From assembly GCA_965216905.1 (NCBI GenBank), contig OZ244213.1, positions 682,001 through 746,000 on the forward strand: a stretch of DNA of 64,000 nucleotides, written 5' to 3'. The first letter of the stretch is position 1. Every line of letters starts with the position of its first letter. Below, in pieces: positions 34,375-43,393 of this stretch. Below the pieces are notes generated by a model. The model worked only from the letters and a program-made list of their open reading frames with translations, was not told the origin of the DNA and did not search any database. The translations under genes were made by a program, and so were the position numbers. The DNA is from G965216905 sp965216905 (lineage in GTDB: Bacteria > Actinomycetota > Acidimicrobiia > Spongiisociales > ZC4RG35).

Positions 34375-36039
34375 ATGACCGCCACTGCGCCGCCGCCGCT
34401 CGTGCCCGACCCGGACGCCGCCGTCGAGCCGGACTCGCGCCGACGCCTCCCCGGGTCCGCCACCGGACGGTGGTCGCCGCTCTTGATCCTCGCGGCGATC
34501 TCGACCATTCCGGCGGCGCTCCCCATCGCATTCCTGGTCTGGTCGGTCGTCCGTCCGGGGGGCATAGATGCCGGCGGCGTGTCCACCGGGCGACTGATCG
34601 AGCTGGCCCTCTCGACCGGATGGCTGGTCGCCACGGTCACGGTCGCGACGACCGTTCTCGGATTCACGACCGCGTGGCTGACGACTCGAACCGACCTGGC
34701 CGGGCGGCGAGTGTGGTCCACGCTCGTGAGTCTGCCGCTCGTCATCCCGTCGTATGTCGGAGCGCTGAGCCTGCTGGCGGCCACCGGCAACCAGGGCCTC
34801 ATCGCCCGGCTGCTGGAGGCGGTGGGGGTCGACGGCGGCCCCGGTCTCTTCACCGGGTTCGGGGCGGCGTGGCTGGCGCTGACCCTGTGGAACTTTCCCT
34901 TCGTCCACCTGCTGGCCGTCCCGGCCCTCCGCCGACTCGATCCGGCGTTGGAAGAGTCGGCACGCAGCCTCGGGTCATCAACGTTCAAGGTGATCCGGAC
35001 GGTGGTCCTGCCCCAGTTGCGTGCCACCCTCACCTCGGCGTCGCTGCTCGTGTCGCTGTACGTGATCTCCGACTTCGGTGCGGTCTCACTCCTTCGGTAC
35101 GAGACGTTCACGCTCGCCATCTACACCCAGCTGCGCGGGCGCCTCGACGTCACCCCTGCGTTGTTCCTGTCGGGGATCCTCGTTCTGGGAGGTTTGGCCG
35201 TCGTCTTCATCGAGCGGAGAGTCCGGGGACGTGCGTTCGTGGCGATGGCGTCGAAGCCCGGACGCCGCCAGCAGCCGGCGGCGCTCTCGTCGTCGGGTCG
35301 AGCGACCGCAACCGTCTTCCTCGCCGTCGTCGTCCTCGCCGCCCTGGTCGTTCCGCTCGCCACCCTGCTCTACTGGGCGCTGGTTGGGACGGGGCTCGGC
35401 AATTCGGTGGCTGCCTCGTTCGGTGCCCTCTGGACGGAGACGGGTCGTTCGCTGAGTGCGGCGGCGATCGCCGCGGTGGTTGCCGCGCTGGCGGCCCTCC
35501 CGGTGGCGATCGTCAGCGTGCGGCGACCGAGCCTGATGTCCAAGGCGCTGGAGACGACCGCGTGGGCGACGTACTCGCTCCCCCACCTGGCGGTCGGGCT
35601 CGGCTTCCTGGTGATCGCACTCCGGTTCGTCCCCGGCCTGTATCAGCGGTTGCCGTTGCTCGTCATCGCCTATGTGGCGATGTTCCTCCCGCAGGCCGTG
35701 ACGGCGGCCCAGTCCGGCCTCCGACAGGTCGCCGGTCATCTGGAGGATGCCAGCCGAAGCCTGGGCGTGGGCTCCCTCGGGACGTTTCGACAGGTCACTT
35801 TCCCCCTGGTTGCACCGTCGGTCCTGGCCGGAGGCGCCCTGGTGTTCCTGACCGTCATGAAGGAGCTGCCGGCCACCCTGTTGCTCCGCCCGACCGGATT
35901 CGACACCCTGGCGATCCGAATCTGGAGCGCCAGCTCGGAGCTCTTCTACACTCAGGCCAGTGCCGCCGCCCTCATTCTCATCGGGGTGTCGGCGCTCCCT
36001 CTCTACCTGCTGGTGATCCGAGACATCCATGAACGCTGA
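34375..36039 (+). CDS. fbpB: Iron(III) ABC transporter permease, fused two-domain type
   Basis: A 554-residue permease with two tandem binding-protein-dependent transport domains and about 12 membrane helices. Each half has an EAA-type coupling loop: LEESARSLGSSTFKVIRTV in the first and LEDASRSLGVGSLGTFRQV in the second. The domain architecture is that of FbpB/SfuB iron permeases. It begins 36 bp after fbpA and overlaps fbpC by 11 bases. A Pro-rich cytoplasmic N-terminus precedes the first helix. Confidence 0.93.
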   Translation: MTATAPPPLVPDPDAAVEPDSRRRLPGSATGRWSPLLILAAISTIPAALPIAFLVWSVVRPGGIDAGGVSTGRLIELALSTGWLVATVTVATTVLGFTTAWLTTRTDLAGRRVWSTLVSLPLVIPSYVGALSLLAATGNQGLIARLLEAVGVDGGPGLFTGFGAAWLALTLWNFPFVHLLAVPALRRLDPALEESARSLGSSTFKVIRTVVLPQLRATLTSASLLVSLYVISDFGAVSLLRYETFTLAIYTQLRGRLDVTPALFLSGILVLGGLAVVFIERRVRGRAFVAMASKPGRRQQPAALSSSGRATATVFLAVVVLAALVVPLATLLYWALVGTGLGNSVAASFGALWTETGRSLSAAAIAAVVAALAALPVAIVSVRRPSLMSKALETTAWATYSLPHLAVGLGFLVIALRFVPGLYQRLPLLVIAYVAMFLPQAVTAAQSGLRQVAGHLEDASRSLGVGSLGTFRQVTFPLVAPSVLAGGALVFLTVMKELPATLLLRPTGFDTLAIRIWSASSELFYTQASAAALILIGVSALPLYLLVIRDIHER

Positions 36040-37048
36040 CTACATCCCGGCGATTCGAGTCCGGGACGTATCGCGCACGTTCGGTCGAGTTCCTGCCCTC
36101 GATCGCTTCCATCTCGACGTCCACGCAGGTCATCTCCTGACGCTGCTCGGGCCGTCGGGCTCCGGGAAGACCACCGCCCTCCGGGTCATCGCCGGTTTCG
36201 AACGGCCCGACACGGGAACGGTCGAGATCGACGGTCGGATGGTCGCCGGGCCCAAGACGTTCGTGGCCCCGGAGAAGCGACGACTCGGCATGGTCTTCCA
36301 GGAGTACGCGCTCTTCCCGCATCTGACCGTGAAGCAGAACATCCTCTACGGGGTCACGGAGAAGCCGGATCGTGACCATCGGCTGCAACGGACCCTCGAA
36401 CTCATGCGACTGGAAGGCATGGAAGGACGGATGCCCTCCGAGCTGTCGGGCGGCGAACAGCAGCGGGTGGCCCTGGCGAGAGCCCTCGCACCCAAACCTC
36501 ATGTGATCCTGCTCGACGAGCCGTTCTCGAACCTCGACGCAGCCCTCCGCAACCAGGTCCGAGCCGAGTTTCGGGCGGTCCTCGACCGAGTCGGGGCGAC
36601 CGCCGTATTCGTCACCCACGACCAGGAAGAGGCGTTGTCGATGAGTGATCTGGTGGCCGTGATGCGGGACGGCCGGGTGGTCCAGGCGGCTCCCCCCGAC
36701 GAGCTGTACCACCACCCGATCGACGCATGGGTCGCCGCGTTTCTCGGTGATGCGGACTTCCTGCCGGGCACGGCTCACCGCGGCGTGGTCTCGACGCCCG
36801 TCGGCTCCTTCCCGTGCTCGAGCGACGGACCGGTCCGGGTCATGATCCGCCCCGAGGCGGTCCGATTGTCCCCGTCGCCCGAAGGAGCGGCCACCGTGAT
36901 CGACCGTTCCTTCTTCGGTCACGACCAGCTGGTCACGGTACGGCTCCCCGACGGGACACTGCTGCGTTCACGAAGCGGTCCCGAGCTGATCCTCGCCAAA
37001 GACGACCCCGTCGACGTCTCTGTCGCCGCCGTCCAGACCTTCGAATGA
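36029..37048 (+). CDS. fbpC: Iron(III) ABC transporter ATP-binding protein
   Basis: A 339-residue ATPase with Walker A GPSGSGKTT, Q-loop VFQEYALFPHLTV, signature LSGGEQQRVALARAL, Walker B VILLDEPFSNLD and switch FVTHDQEEA. A C-terminal TOBE-type domain (about 240-339, with VMIRPEAVRL) follows, as in FbpC/PotA-class importers. It overlaps fbpB by 11 bases and completes the fbpABC importer. Confidence 0.94.
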   Translation: MNADYIPAIRVRDVSRTFGRVPALDRFHLDVHAGHLLTLLGPSGSGKTTALRVIAGFERPDTGTVEIDGRMVAGPKTFVAPEKRRLGMVFQEYALFPHLTVKQNILYGVTEKPDRDHRLQRTLELMRLEGMEGRMPSELSGGEQQRVALARALAPKPHVILLDEPFSNLDAALRNQVRAEFRAVLDRVGATAVFVTHDQEEALSMSDLVAVMRDGRVVQAAPPDELYHHPIDAWVAAFLGDADFLPGTAHRGVVSTPVGSFPCSSDGPVRVMIRPEAVRLSPSPEGAATVIDRSFFGHDQLVTVRLPDGTLLRSRSGPELILAKDDPVDVSVAAVQTFE

Positions 37049-37061
37049 GCGGAAGCCCGGC

Positions 37062-38147
37062 TTGAGTACGACGATCAGCCTCGTGGCGGCGCTCGCCGCC
37101 TCACTGTTCGCCCTCGACCTGATTCGAGACGCGCTTCGGTCGCGCAAACCGCACACGGCGGCATATGCCGCCGGCGTGACCTTCTTCGCCATCGCCACCT
37201 GGGCGCTGGCCGTCGGTCTGCTCACCGGCTGGACGGGAGCGTCGTACCGGACGTTCTTCCTGTTCGGCGCCGTTCTCAACATCCCGCTGCTCGCCGTCGG
37301 TTCGATGTTCCTGGTCGCCGGCCGGCGTGCCGGACACCTGGCCTTCCTCGTCACCGGTGCGCTGTCGGCCATGGCCACCACGCTGACGCTGACCGTGCCT
37401 TTCACGAATCCGCTTCCGCAATCGGGGGTGCCGGCGGCCGTCTTCGGCGAGGAAATCGTGTTCGGGCCGAGGCTCTTTGCGGTCATCTCCGGCGCCCTCG
37501 GAGGGACCACCATCATCCTTCTCGGGCTGGTGAGCATCTTCCGGTTCTGGCGGCGCAACCGGCGAATCACGGTGGGGAACCTGCTGATCGTGGCCGGTGT
37601 GATCGCCGCCTCGGCCGGCGGCACCAGCCTGGCCTTCCTCGACGAGGCGGGCACCTTCGCCCTCTCACTCCTCGTCGCCGTGGTTCTGATCTGGATGGGG
37701 TACCGCGTCACCCGGTCGGGACGCGCCGTGAAGCCGAACCGTCCCACGGTGGTGCTGGCCGGACCGTCCACCGAGAACCCGGAACGGGCGCACGTCGAGA
37801 TCATGATCTCGGCCTTCGAGAGAGCGGGTTATGACGTCGTGTGCCCGGCTCGCGACATCGAGGACTGGGGTGCGGTCGAGTTCACACCCCGGGAAGCGAC
37901 CAGGCTGGTGCTCTCGGCGATCGATCGGGCGGACGGGGTCGTATTGGACCTCCATCACGGGTACGGGACCGTGGCGGCCGGATATGCCGCCGCCCGGGAC
38001 GTGCCGGTGATCGTCGGTGCACCCGACGGCGATCCGATCCCCCGGCCGCTCCGGGGCATCGCCACGGCGGAGGTGCACTACCGATCGGTCGAGGACGTGC
38101 TCGACGCGCTGATGGACCTGGTGCCGCTCCCGTCCGACGACGCGTAG
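37062..38147 (+). CDS. Membrane protein fused to a nucleoside-deoxyribosyltransferase-like cytoplasmic domain
   Basis: 361 residues from a TTG start (GGAAG upstream). Residues 1-220 hold about seven hydrophobic segments. Residues 230-361 are soluble and begin TVVLAGPSTENPERAHVEIM. DGVVLDLHHGYGTVAAGYAAARDVPVIVG follows the pattern of the nucleoside 2-deoxyribosyltransferase/Toll-like nucleotide-binding fold, although the catalytic Glu is not confirmed. I know no described family with this fusion. It starts 13 bp after fbpC and may share its iron-regulated transcript. Its 3' end overlaps a convergent membrane gene by 70 bp. Confidence 0.65.
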   Translation: MSTTISLVAALAASLFALDLIRDALRSRKPHTAAYAAGVTFFAIATWALAVGLLTGWTGASYRTFFLFGAVLNIPLLAVGSMFLVAGRRAGHLAFLVTGALSAMATTLTLTVPFTNPLPQSGVPAAVFGEEIVFGPRLFAVISGALGGTTIILLGLVSIFRFWRRNRRITVGNLLIVAGVIAASAGGTSLAFLDEAGTFALSLLVAVVLIWMGYRVTRSGRAVKPNRPTVVLAGPSTENPERAHVEIMISAFERAGYDVVCPARDIEDWGAVEFTPREATRLVLSAIDRADGVVLDLHHGYGTVAAGYAAARDVPVIVGAPDGDPIPRPLRGIATAEVHYRSVEDVLDALMDLVPLPSDDA

Positions 38148-38476
38148 GCGATCCTGAGCACGGTGGCAGCCGCAGCCAACCACACAAGCGCCAGGATCGT
38201 GTGCACTACACGGAACCCGAACGGGTTGGCTCGAGACCACACCGAGACGAGCGACGTCGACCAGATGAGAGCCGTCCAGGCGGAGAAGGCGACCGCCGGC
38301 GCTCGAATCGGAACCCCGTCGGCGGCCAGCACTGCGGCCATCACGAGGCCCAGAGCGAGCGATCCGCCGATCCGCACCCAATCCCATACAGACCCGCCGT
38401 CCAGGAGGCCGATCCGACCACCCCAGCTCGCCAGGGTGAGCAACAGAATGCCGGCCGAGAGCACGCGACGTGACAT
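38078..38476 (-). CDS. Small four-helix membrane protein
   Basis: 132 residues, not recognised. Four hydrophobic segments (about 7-25, 34-52, 60-78 and 88-108) with small loops, then a Ser/Thr-rich hydrophilic tail. The tail is the part that overlaps the convergent gene by 70 bp. Starts divergently 9 bp from mobA. The regular helix pattern supports a real gene, but no family is assigned. Confidence 0.6.
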   Translation of the reverse strand: MSRRVLSAGILLLTLASWGGRIGLLDGGSVWDWVRIGGSLALGLVMAAVLAADGVPIRAPAVAFSAWTALIWSTSLVSVWSRANPFGFRVVHTILALVWLAAAATVLRIAYASSDGSGTRSISASSTSSTDR

Positions 38477-38485
38477 GATCGGGAG

Positions 38486-39076
38486 ATGGTACGACCTCTC
38501 GGAGTGATCCTGGCCGGCGGAGCGTCCACCCGAATGGGCCGCGACAAGGCCTTCGTCGAGGTGGCGGAGCGACCCATGGTCGAATGGGTTGGCGACGCGC
38601 TCGGCTCGGTGTCACCCGGTGTGATCATCGCCGGCCGGCCGGACGGGATCGGTCCGATCCCCGGGATCGGCGATCCGGTGAGCGAACGCCGGGGACCGCT
38701 CTCGGGGCTGGCGGCCGCGCTCGAGTACGCGGAGACGGGGGACGTGCTGGTCTGCGCCGTCGACCAACCATGGATCAGGGTCGACACCCTCGCCGCCCTG
38801 GCCGACGTCGAATCGGACCTGCCCGTGGTTCCGATCGATCGAGAGGGAGCCCGGCAGACGACGTGCGCCCGTTATCCAACCTCCCTCCTGTCGGTGGCGC
38901 TCGACGAGCTGTATCACGGTGGCTCGCTGCAGAGCGCCCTCGACCGCAGTGCCTTCACCCCCATCGGTCCGGACGTGTGGTCGAGCTGGGGTGAGGACGG
39001 TCGCAGCTGGTACTCCGCCGACTCCCCCACCGCCCTCGAAACCGGCCTCGCCACCTTCGGCCCACCCTCCGGCTGA
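38486..39076 (+). CDS. mobA: Molybdenum cofactor guanylyltransferase
   Basis: A 196-residue nucleotidyltransferase that adds GMP to molybdopterin to make the bis-MGD or MGD form used by DMSO-reductase-class enzymes. GVILAGGASTRMGRDKAF is the GTP-binding signature. ERRGPLSGLAAALE and VCAVDQPW are the further MobA motifs. A Rossmann-like fold without the MobB fusion. It faces moaA across an inverted-repeat-bounded block. No molybdoenzyme gene is in the window. Confidence 0.88.
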   Translation: MVRPLGVILAGGASTRMGRDKAFVEVAERPMVEWVGDALGSVSPGVIIAGRPDGIGPIPGIGDPVSERRGPLSGLAAALEYAETGDVLVCAVDQPWIRVDTLAALADVESDLPVVPIDREGARQTTCARYPTSLLSVALDELYHGGSLQSALDRSAFTPIGPDVWSSWGEDGRSWYSADSPTALETGLATFGPPSG

Positions 39077-39083
39077 CGCCGCC

Positions 39084-39107
39084 GCCGGCCGCCGCCGGCC
39101 GCTTTTT
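39084..39107 (+). terminator. Rho-independent terminator of mobA
   Basis: GCCGGC (39084-39089), loop CGCC, GCCGGC (39094-39099), then CGC and TTTTT. The stop of mobA is 8 bp upstream. The last bases of the hairpin and the T-run form the outer end of the left inverted repeat. Confidence 0.75.
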
Positions 39108-39155
39108 ATCACCTCAACGGGCCCAAAACCGACCTGTTTGGGTCGCGAGAACGGG
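39100..39155. repeat. Left 56-bp imperfect terminal inverted repeat
   Basis: Outer block CGCTTTTTATCACC (39100-39113) and inner block GTCGCGAGAACGGG (39142-39155) are identical, as reverse complements, to the two blocks of the right copy (42301-42314 and 42259-42272). The 28-bp middles have the same length but match at about half the positions, so the whole is about 75% identical. Confidence 0.85.
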
Positions 39156-39269
39156 TCGAGCGGTATGGATCGGCGAGATTTCGCCGAGGGCTTGAAGAGC
39201 CCGCCCCGATCGCTATCGTGCCGGGTCGGGGTCTGTCCGGACAGGGCGGCAGTCTGGGAGTGCGTGGGG

Positions 39270-42249
39270 ATGTTTCGAAAAGTGACGTGGGCGAGCCGCG
39301 TCGTCGCGGTCGTGACCGTCGGGGTGTTGCTCGCGCCGATGACGGCGCTCGCCGCCGAAGGAGACCTGGATCTGGGATTCGGGGACGATGGGATCGTGCT
39401 GATCGACCTCGGCGAAGGTGTGTCCGGGACGGTCGCGGCGATCGCCTCCGATCTCGACGGTCGGCTCCTGGCGGCCGGTGGATCGGACGATGGCCTGTTC
39501 GTCACGCGGCTCGGGGCCGACGGGAGTCCGGACCCAGCCTTCGGCGTCGACGGGCTTGCCAGCCACGACCTTGGATCTGGCTTGCCCACGATCACGGGGC
39601 TCCTGGTCGATGCCGACGGCTTCATCTACGTCGGATTGGAGAGAGGCCGGGTGGCGCGTCTCACCCCCACCGGTGGCCTCGACCCCGCCTTCGGAGTGGC
39701 TGGTGTCGCCGAAGTGGCCGGTACGTCCAACCCGACCAGTCTGCTGTTCGGCATTCCCGGGACCGGTTTGGCGCTGTCGGACTCCGGCATCGCCACCTTT
39801 CTCACGATGAGCGGCCGGATGGGGGCGGTTCGCTACCGAATGGATGGCACGCCCGGACCCGACATTCGGGACCAACGGCGTCGCCCTGGCCGGACCCGGA
39901 GATGCCACGGCCCTGGAGATCGACCGCCACGGTCGTTACGTCGTCGCCGGCGTCCGCGAGGTCGACGGCGCCGATCACGTGCTGCTGACCCGGCTGACGT
40001 CCGACGGCCCGGTCGATCGTTCCTTCGCGGACCAAGGCGAGTTCGTCTTCGACCCCGGGCCCGGCGCAGACATGATCAATGACATCGCCATCGACAACCA
40101 AGACCGGGTTGTGATCGCCGGGGCCGTCGAGTCCGGAGCGAGCCAGATCATGCTCGCCGGGCGGCTCACCGAAGGCGGCCAACCCGATGACACCTTCGGC
40201 GGGATATCCACCTACGACGTCGGTTCGGCCGCATGGTCGGGCGCCTCGGCCATCCAACTCGACGCGGCCGGGCGATTGGTGGTCGGAGGCGTCACATCCA
40301 GCTCAACCGACCTGGATCTTCTGGCCGTCCGCCTCGATGACACCGGAGCCCTCGACCCGACATTCGCCGACGGAGGCTACGCCCAGGTATCGAGCGGCCC
40401 CGCCTTCGACATCGGAGCCGCCATACTCATCCAACCCGACGGCGGCATCGTGGTGGGGGGTCTGAGCACACCTCACCCCGGGCCGAACAATGGCAGCTAC
40501 GACCCTCCCATCCTGATCCGGCTGACCGGGGACACACCACCACTGCCGCCCATCACCAACGCGGCGCCGGTCGTCGAACGGATCGCCCCGCAGACCAACT
40601 GGCTGGGCTCCACCGTCGAAGTTTCGGTGGTCGCCTCCGACGACGACGGGGACCCGCTGACCTACGCTGCCTCCGGACTACCCGCGGGCATCGCAATCGA
40701 TCCCAGCGGCGGAACCATGGGCGGAACCGCCGAGCAGCTCGGAGTCTTTGACGTCATCGTGACCGCCTCCGACGGGATCACCGACGCATCCATCGAGTTC
40801 CGATGGACCATCACCGAACCAGCCGTGTTCGAGAACGGCTCATTCGAACAACCCGTAGCGGCCAATGTCTGGAATCGGCTCGCGACGTCCGATGTCGAAG
40901 GTTGGCAGTCACGCTCCAACCATGTCGACCTGTGGCGATCAGGCTGGGCAGGGTCTCCCGCGGAAGGACAGCAGTTCGCCGAGCTGAACACCTTCGAAGC
41001 CGACACTCTGCATCAGGACTTCGCCACCAGCCCCGGTCAGGTTCTGTACTGGGCGTTCGATCACCGCGGCCGCAGCGACGACGACACCGTTCGGATGACG
41101 ATCGGCAGCGCCGGCCAGGAATCCGATCCGGATACTCAGGAGTTCACCAGCCCTCCCTGGGGGTGGAGGACATATTCGGGTTCGTACGTCGTGCCGGTCG
41201 GCCAAACCGTCACGCGCCTCCAGTTCGAAGCCGTGGACCAGGGTTCGGCCGGCAACTTCATCGACAACGTGCGGCTCGCCGACCAACCCATCTCCACCGA
41301 GCCGGAGGCCACGGCTTTCTCGAACGGATCTTTCGAGACGCCGGTGACGGAGTCGACGTGGACACGGCTGGGGGCCACCGAAACTCCGGGGTGGTCATCG
41401 AAGACCGGGTCGGTCGACGTGTGGCGGTCCGGTTGGGCCGGCGCGGCCTCCGACGGCGAGCAGTTCGTCGAGCTGAACACGATGGAGACGGACCACCTTC
41501 TCCAGAGATTCACGACTACTCCCGGCGAGACACTGTATTGGTCCTTCGACCATCGGGGCCGGTTGGACGAAGACACGGTCGAAGTCTCCATTGGCAGCTC
41601 GACCCGAATGACGGTGCAGACCACGATGACGACCGGACCGGGGCCCTGGCGGACTTACTCGGGCACCTACGAGGTTCCCGCAGGCCAGACCATCACCATC
41701 TTCCGGTTGGGGGCGGTCGACGCCGGGTCGGTGGGCAACTTCGTCGATAACGTCCAAATCTCGACGGAACCCCCACCACCGGTTCCGTTCGTCAACGGCT
41801 CGTTCGAGGAACCGGTCACGTCCGCCACCTGGACCCGTCTCTCGGACGACGACATCGGGGGATGGTCAACGCTGAGCGATTCGTTTGACGTATGGCGGTC
41901 CGGGTGGAACGGCCCGGCCGCCGAAGGCGACCAGTTCGCCGAGCTCAACACCTTCGAGTCGGACGGGGTCTTCCAGGACTTCACCACGACCCCGGGCGAG
42001 ACGCTGACCTGGTCGCTGAAGCATCGAGGGCGGGCGGACGAGGACACCTTCCGGGTGATCCTCCATGACCCGGAAGGCACGACGGCTTCCTCCCAGGAGT
42101 TCTCCACCGGTCCCGGTGCGTGGGTGACATACGAAGGCACGTACACGGTTCCGGCCGGGCAGACGACCACGAGGATTCTCCTCCAGGCGGTCGACCCGGG
42201 CCCGGCGGGCAACTTCGTCGACGACGTCATCATCGTCGGCGTCCCCTGA
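39270..42249 (+). pseudogene. Secreted delta-60 repeat protein with three C-terminal tandem domains, split by one frameshift
   Basis: Signal peptide MFRKVTWASRVVAVVTVGVL ending near ALAA, then about seven delta-60 (beta-propeller-like) repeats of the DPTFGTNGV...DGRLLAAGG type. A putative Ig-like/cadherin-like domain (NAAPVVERIAP to WTITEP, 40558-40818) and three ~155-residue NGSFE repeats follow. The frame breaks at 39852-39854, where a CCC run has one C too many. Removing it turns TPGPDIRDQ into the expected TPDPTFGTN and gives a 992-residue product. No anchor (LPXTG, membrane helix, CTERM) is seen at the C-terminus, which ends IIVGVP. Alternatives are assembly error or a switchable homopolymer. 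GGGAG lies nine bases before the ATG. Confidence 0.8.
40834..42246 (+). repeat. Three tandem ~155-residue domain repeats within the delta-60 protein
   Basis: Repeats start at 40834, 41323 and 41794. Each begins NGSFE(Q/T/E)PV and contains VDLWRSGWAG, FAELNTFEADTLHQDF, WAFDHRGRSDDDTV, a YSGSYVVPVGQT-type strand and GNFIDNVRL, with small substitutions. The pattern (GSFE...W...ELN...DDV) resembles jelly-roll carbohydrate-binding or DUF642-type domains. The third copy ends the protein. Confidence 0.85.
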
Positions 42250-42258
42250 GGACCCCCG

Positions 42259-42314
42259 CCCGTTCTCGCGACCTGAACCGGGCCGAAACGGGTGCGTCTG
42301 GGTGATAAAAAGCG
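42259..42314. repeat. Right 56-bp imperfect terminal inverted repeat
   Basis: Inverted partner of 39100-39155. CCCGTTCTCGCGAC (42259-42272) and GGTGATAAAAAGCG (42301-42314) are exact reverse complements of the left blocks. It starts nine bases after the stop of the delta-60 gene and ends three bases before the moaA stop codon. Confidence 0.85.
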
Positions 42315-42326
42315 GGGTCATCCCCC
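42306..42326 (-). terminator. Candidate terminator of moaA
   Basis: On the minus strand the last moaA codons and stop form GGGG-ATGA-CCCC followed by GCTTTTT. A short 4-bp stem, so a weak call. Its T-run is the outer block of the right inverted repeat, mirroring the mobA terminator. Confidence 0.45.
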
Positions 42327-43325
42327 GATGTAGGACATCTCGACCTTGGGGAGGTCGCGGGTGTTGGCGGTGCGGATTTCCGAATATCGGTCGGTTCGCG
42401 CCTTCCACACGCTCTCGATGACGTGTTGCAGATCCTCGTCGGAGGCGCCGCCGCGCATGAGGGCGCGGAGGTCGGACCCTTGCGACGCGAAGAGACAGGT
42501 GTACAGCCGGCCCTCGGCCGACAGGCGAGCGCGGGTACAGGTGGCGCAGAAGGCCTGGGTGACCGAGGAGATCACCCCGATCTCGCCCGCGCCGTCCACG
42601 TAACGCCAGCGCCGTGCCACCTCGCCCACATAGTTGGGATCGGCCGGTTCCAGCGGGAACGTCTCGTGGATGCGCCGAACGACCTCAGCGGAGGGGACCA
42701 CATCGTCGAGCTTCCATCCGTTGGTGGTGCCGACATCCATGAACTCGATGAAGCGGACGATGTGGCCGGTGCCCCGAAACCGCTCCGCCATCGCCACGAT
42801 GGACTCGTCGTTGACGCCGCGCTTGACGACCATGTTCACCTTGACGGGGACGAGACCGGCCTCGGCTGCGGCGTCGATTCCGCCGAGGACCGCGTCGACG
42901 GGGTAGCCCACGTCGTTCATCGCCTGGAAGACGTCGTCGTCGGTGGAGTCCAGGCTCACCGTGACCCGACGGAGCCCGGCGGCCGCCAGCGACTCGGCTT
43001 TCCGTTCCAGAAGGGACCCGTTGGTCGTGAGCGTGAGATCATCGAGCCCGTCGATCTGCGAGAGCTTGGTGATGAGATCCTCGATGCCCTTGCGAAGCAG
43101 CGGCTCGCCTCCGGTCAGGCGGATCTTCGACACGCCGAGCCGGACGAACACCCGGGCGATCCGGTCGATCTCGTCGAACGACAGCAGCAGCTCGCGTGCC
43201 AGGAACTCGTAGTCCCGGTTGAAGATCTCCTTGGGCATGCAGTACGTGCACCGGAAATTGCACCGATCGGTCACCGAGATCCGCAGATCCCGAACCGGGC
43301 GCCCGAGTGTGTCGACGACCGTCAC
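42318..43325 (-). CDS. moaA: GTP 3',8-cyclase, first step of molybdenum cofactor synthesis
   Basis: A 335-residue radical-SAM enzyme that rearranges GTP with MoaC to cyclic pyranopterin monophosphate. The N-terminal SAM cluster motif is DRCNFRCTYC (Cys22, 26, 29). The second, substrate-side cluster is formed by CATCTRARL with a third Cys in RLYTCLF. LTGGEPLLR and the C-terminal Gly-Gly that inserts into the active site are present. GTG start at 43325. No moaC, moaB or moeA is adjacent, so the pathway is dispersed. Divergent from thioredoxin. Confidence 0.95.
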   Translation of the reverse strand: MTVVDTLGRPVRDLRISVTDRCNFRCTYCMPKEIFNRDYEFLARELLLSFDEIDRIARVFVRLGVSKIRLTGGEPLLRKGIEDLITKLSQIDGLDDLTLTTNGSLLERKAESLAAAGLRRVTVSLDSTDDDVFQAMNDVGYPVDAVLGGIDAAAEAGLVPVKVNMVVKRGVNDESIVAMAERFRGTGHIVRFIEFMDVGTTNGWKLDDVVPSAEVVRRIHETFPLEPADPNYVGEVARRWRYVDGAGEIGVISSVTQAFCATCTRARLSAEGRLYTCLFASQGSDLRALMRGGASDEDLQHVIESVWKARTDRYSEIRTANTRDLPKVEMSYIGG

Positions 43326-43393
43326 CGATCCGAGGGTACTGTCGGCCGACCATTGTCGGGAAGAGGAACGGGTACGGGATGGTTGGTTGAGCC

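Noticed and set aside
39100..42314. A classical insertion sequence or transposon
   Set aside because: Inverted repeats are present but there is no transposase or recombinase inside and no clear target-site duplication, so it is reported as a repeat-bounded block only.
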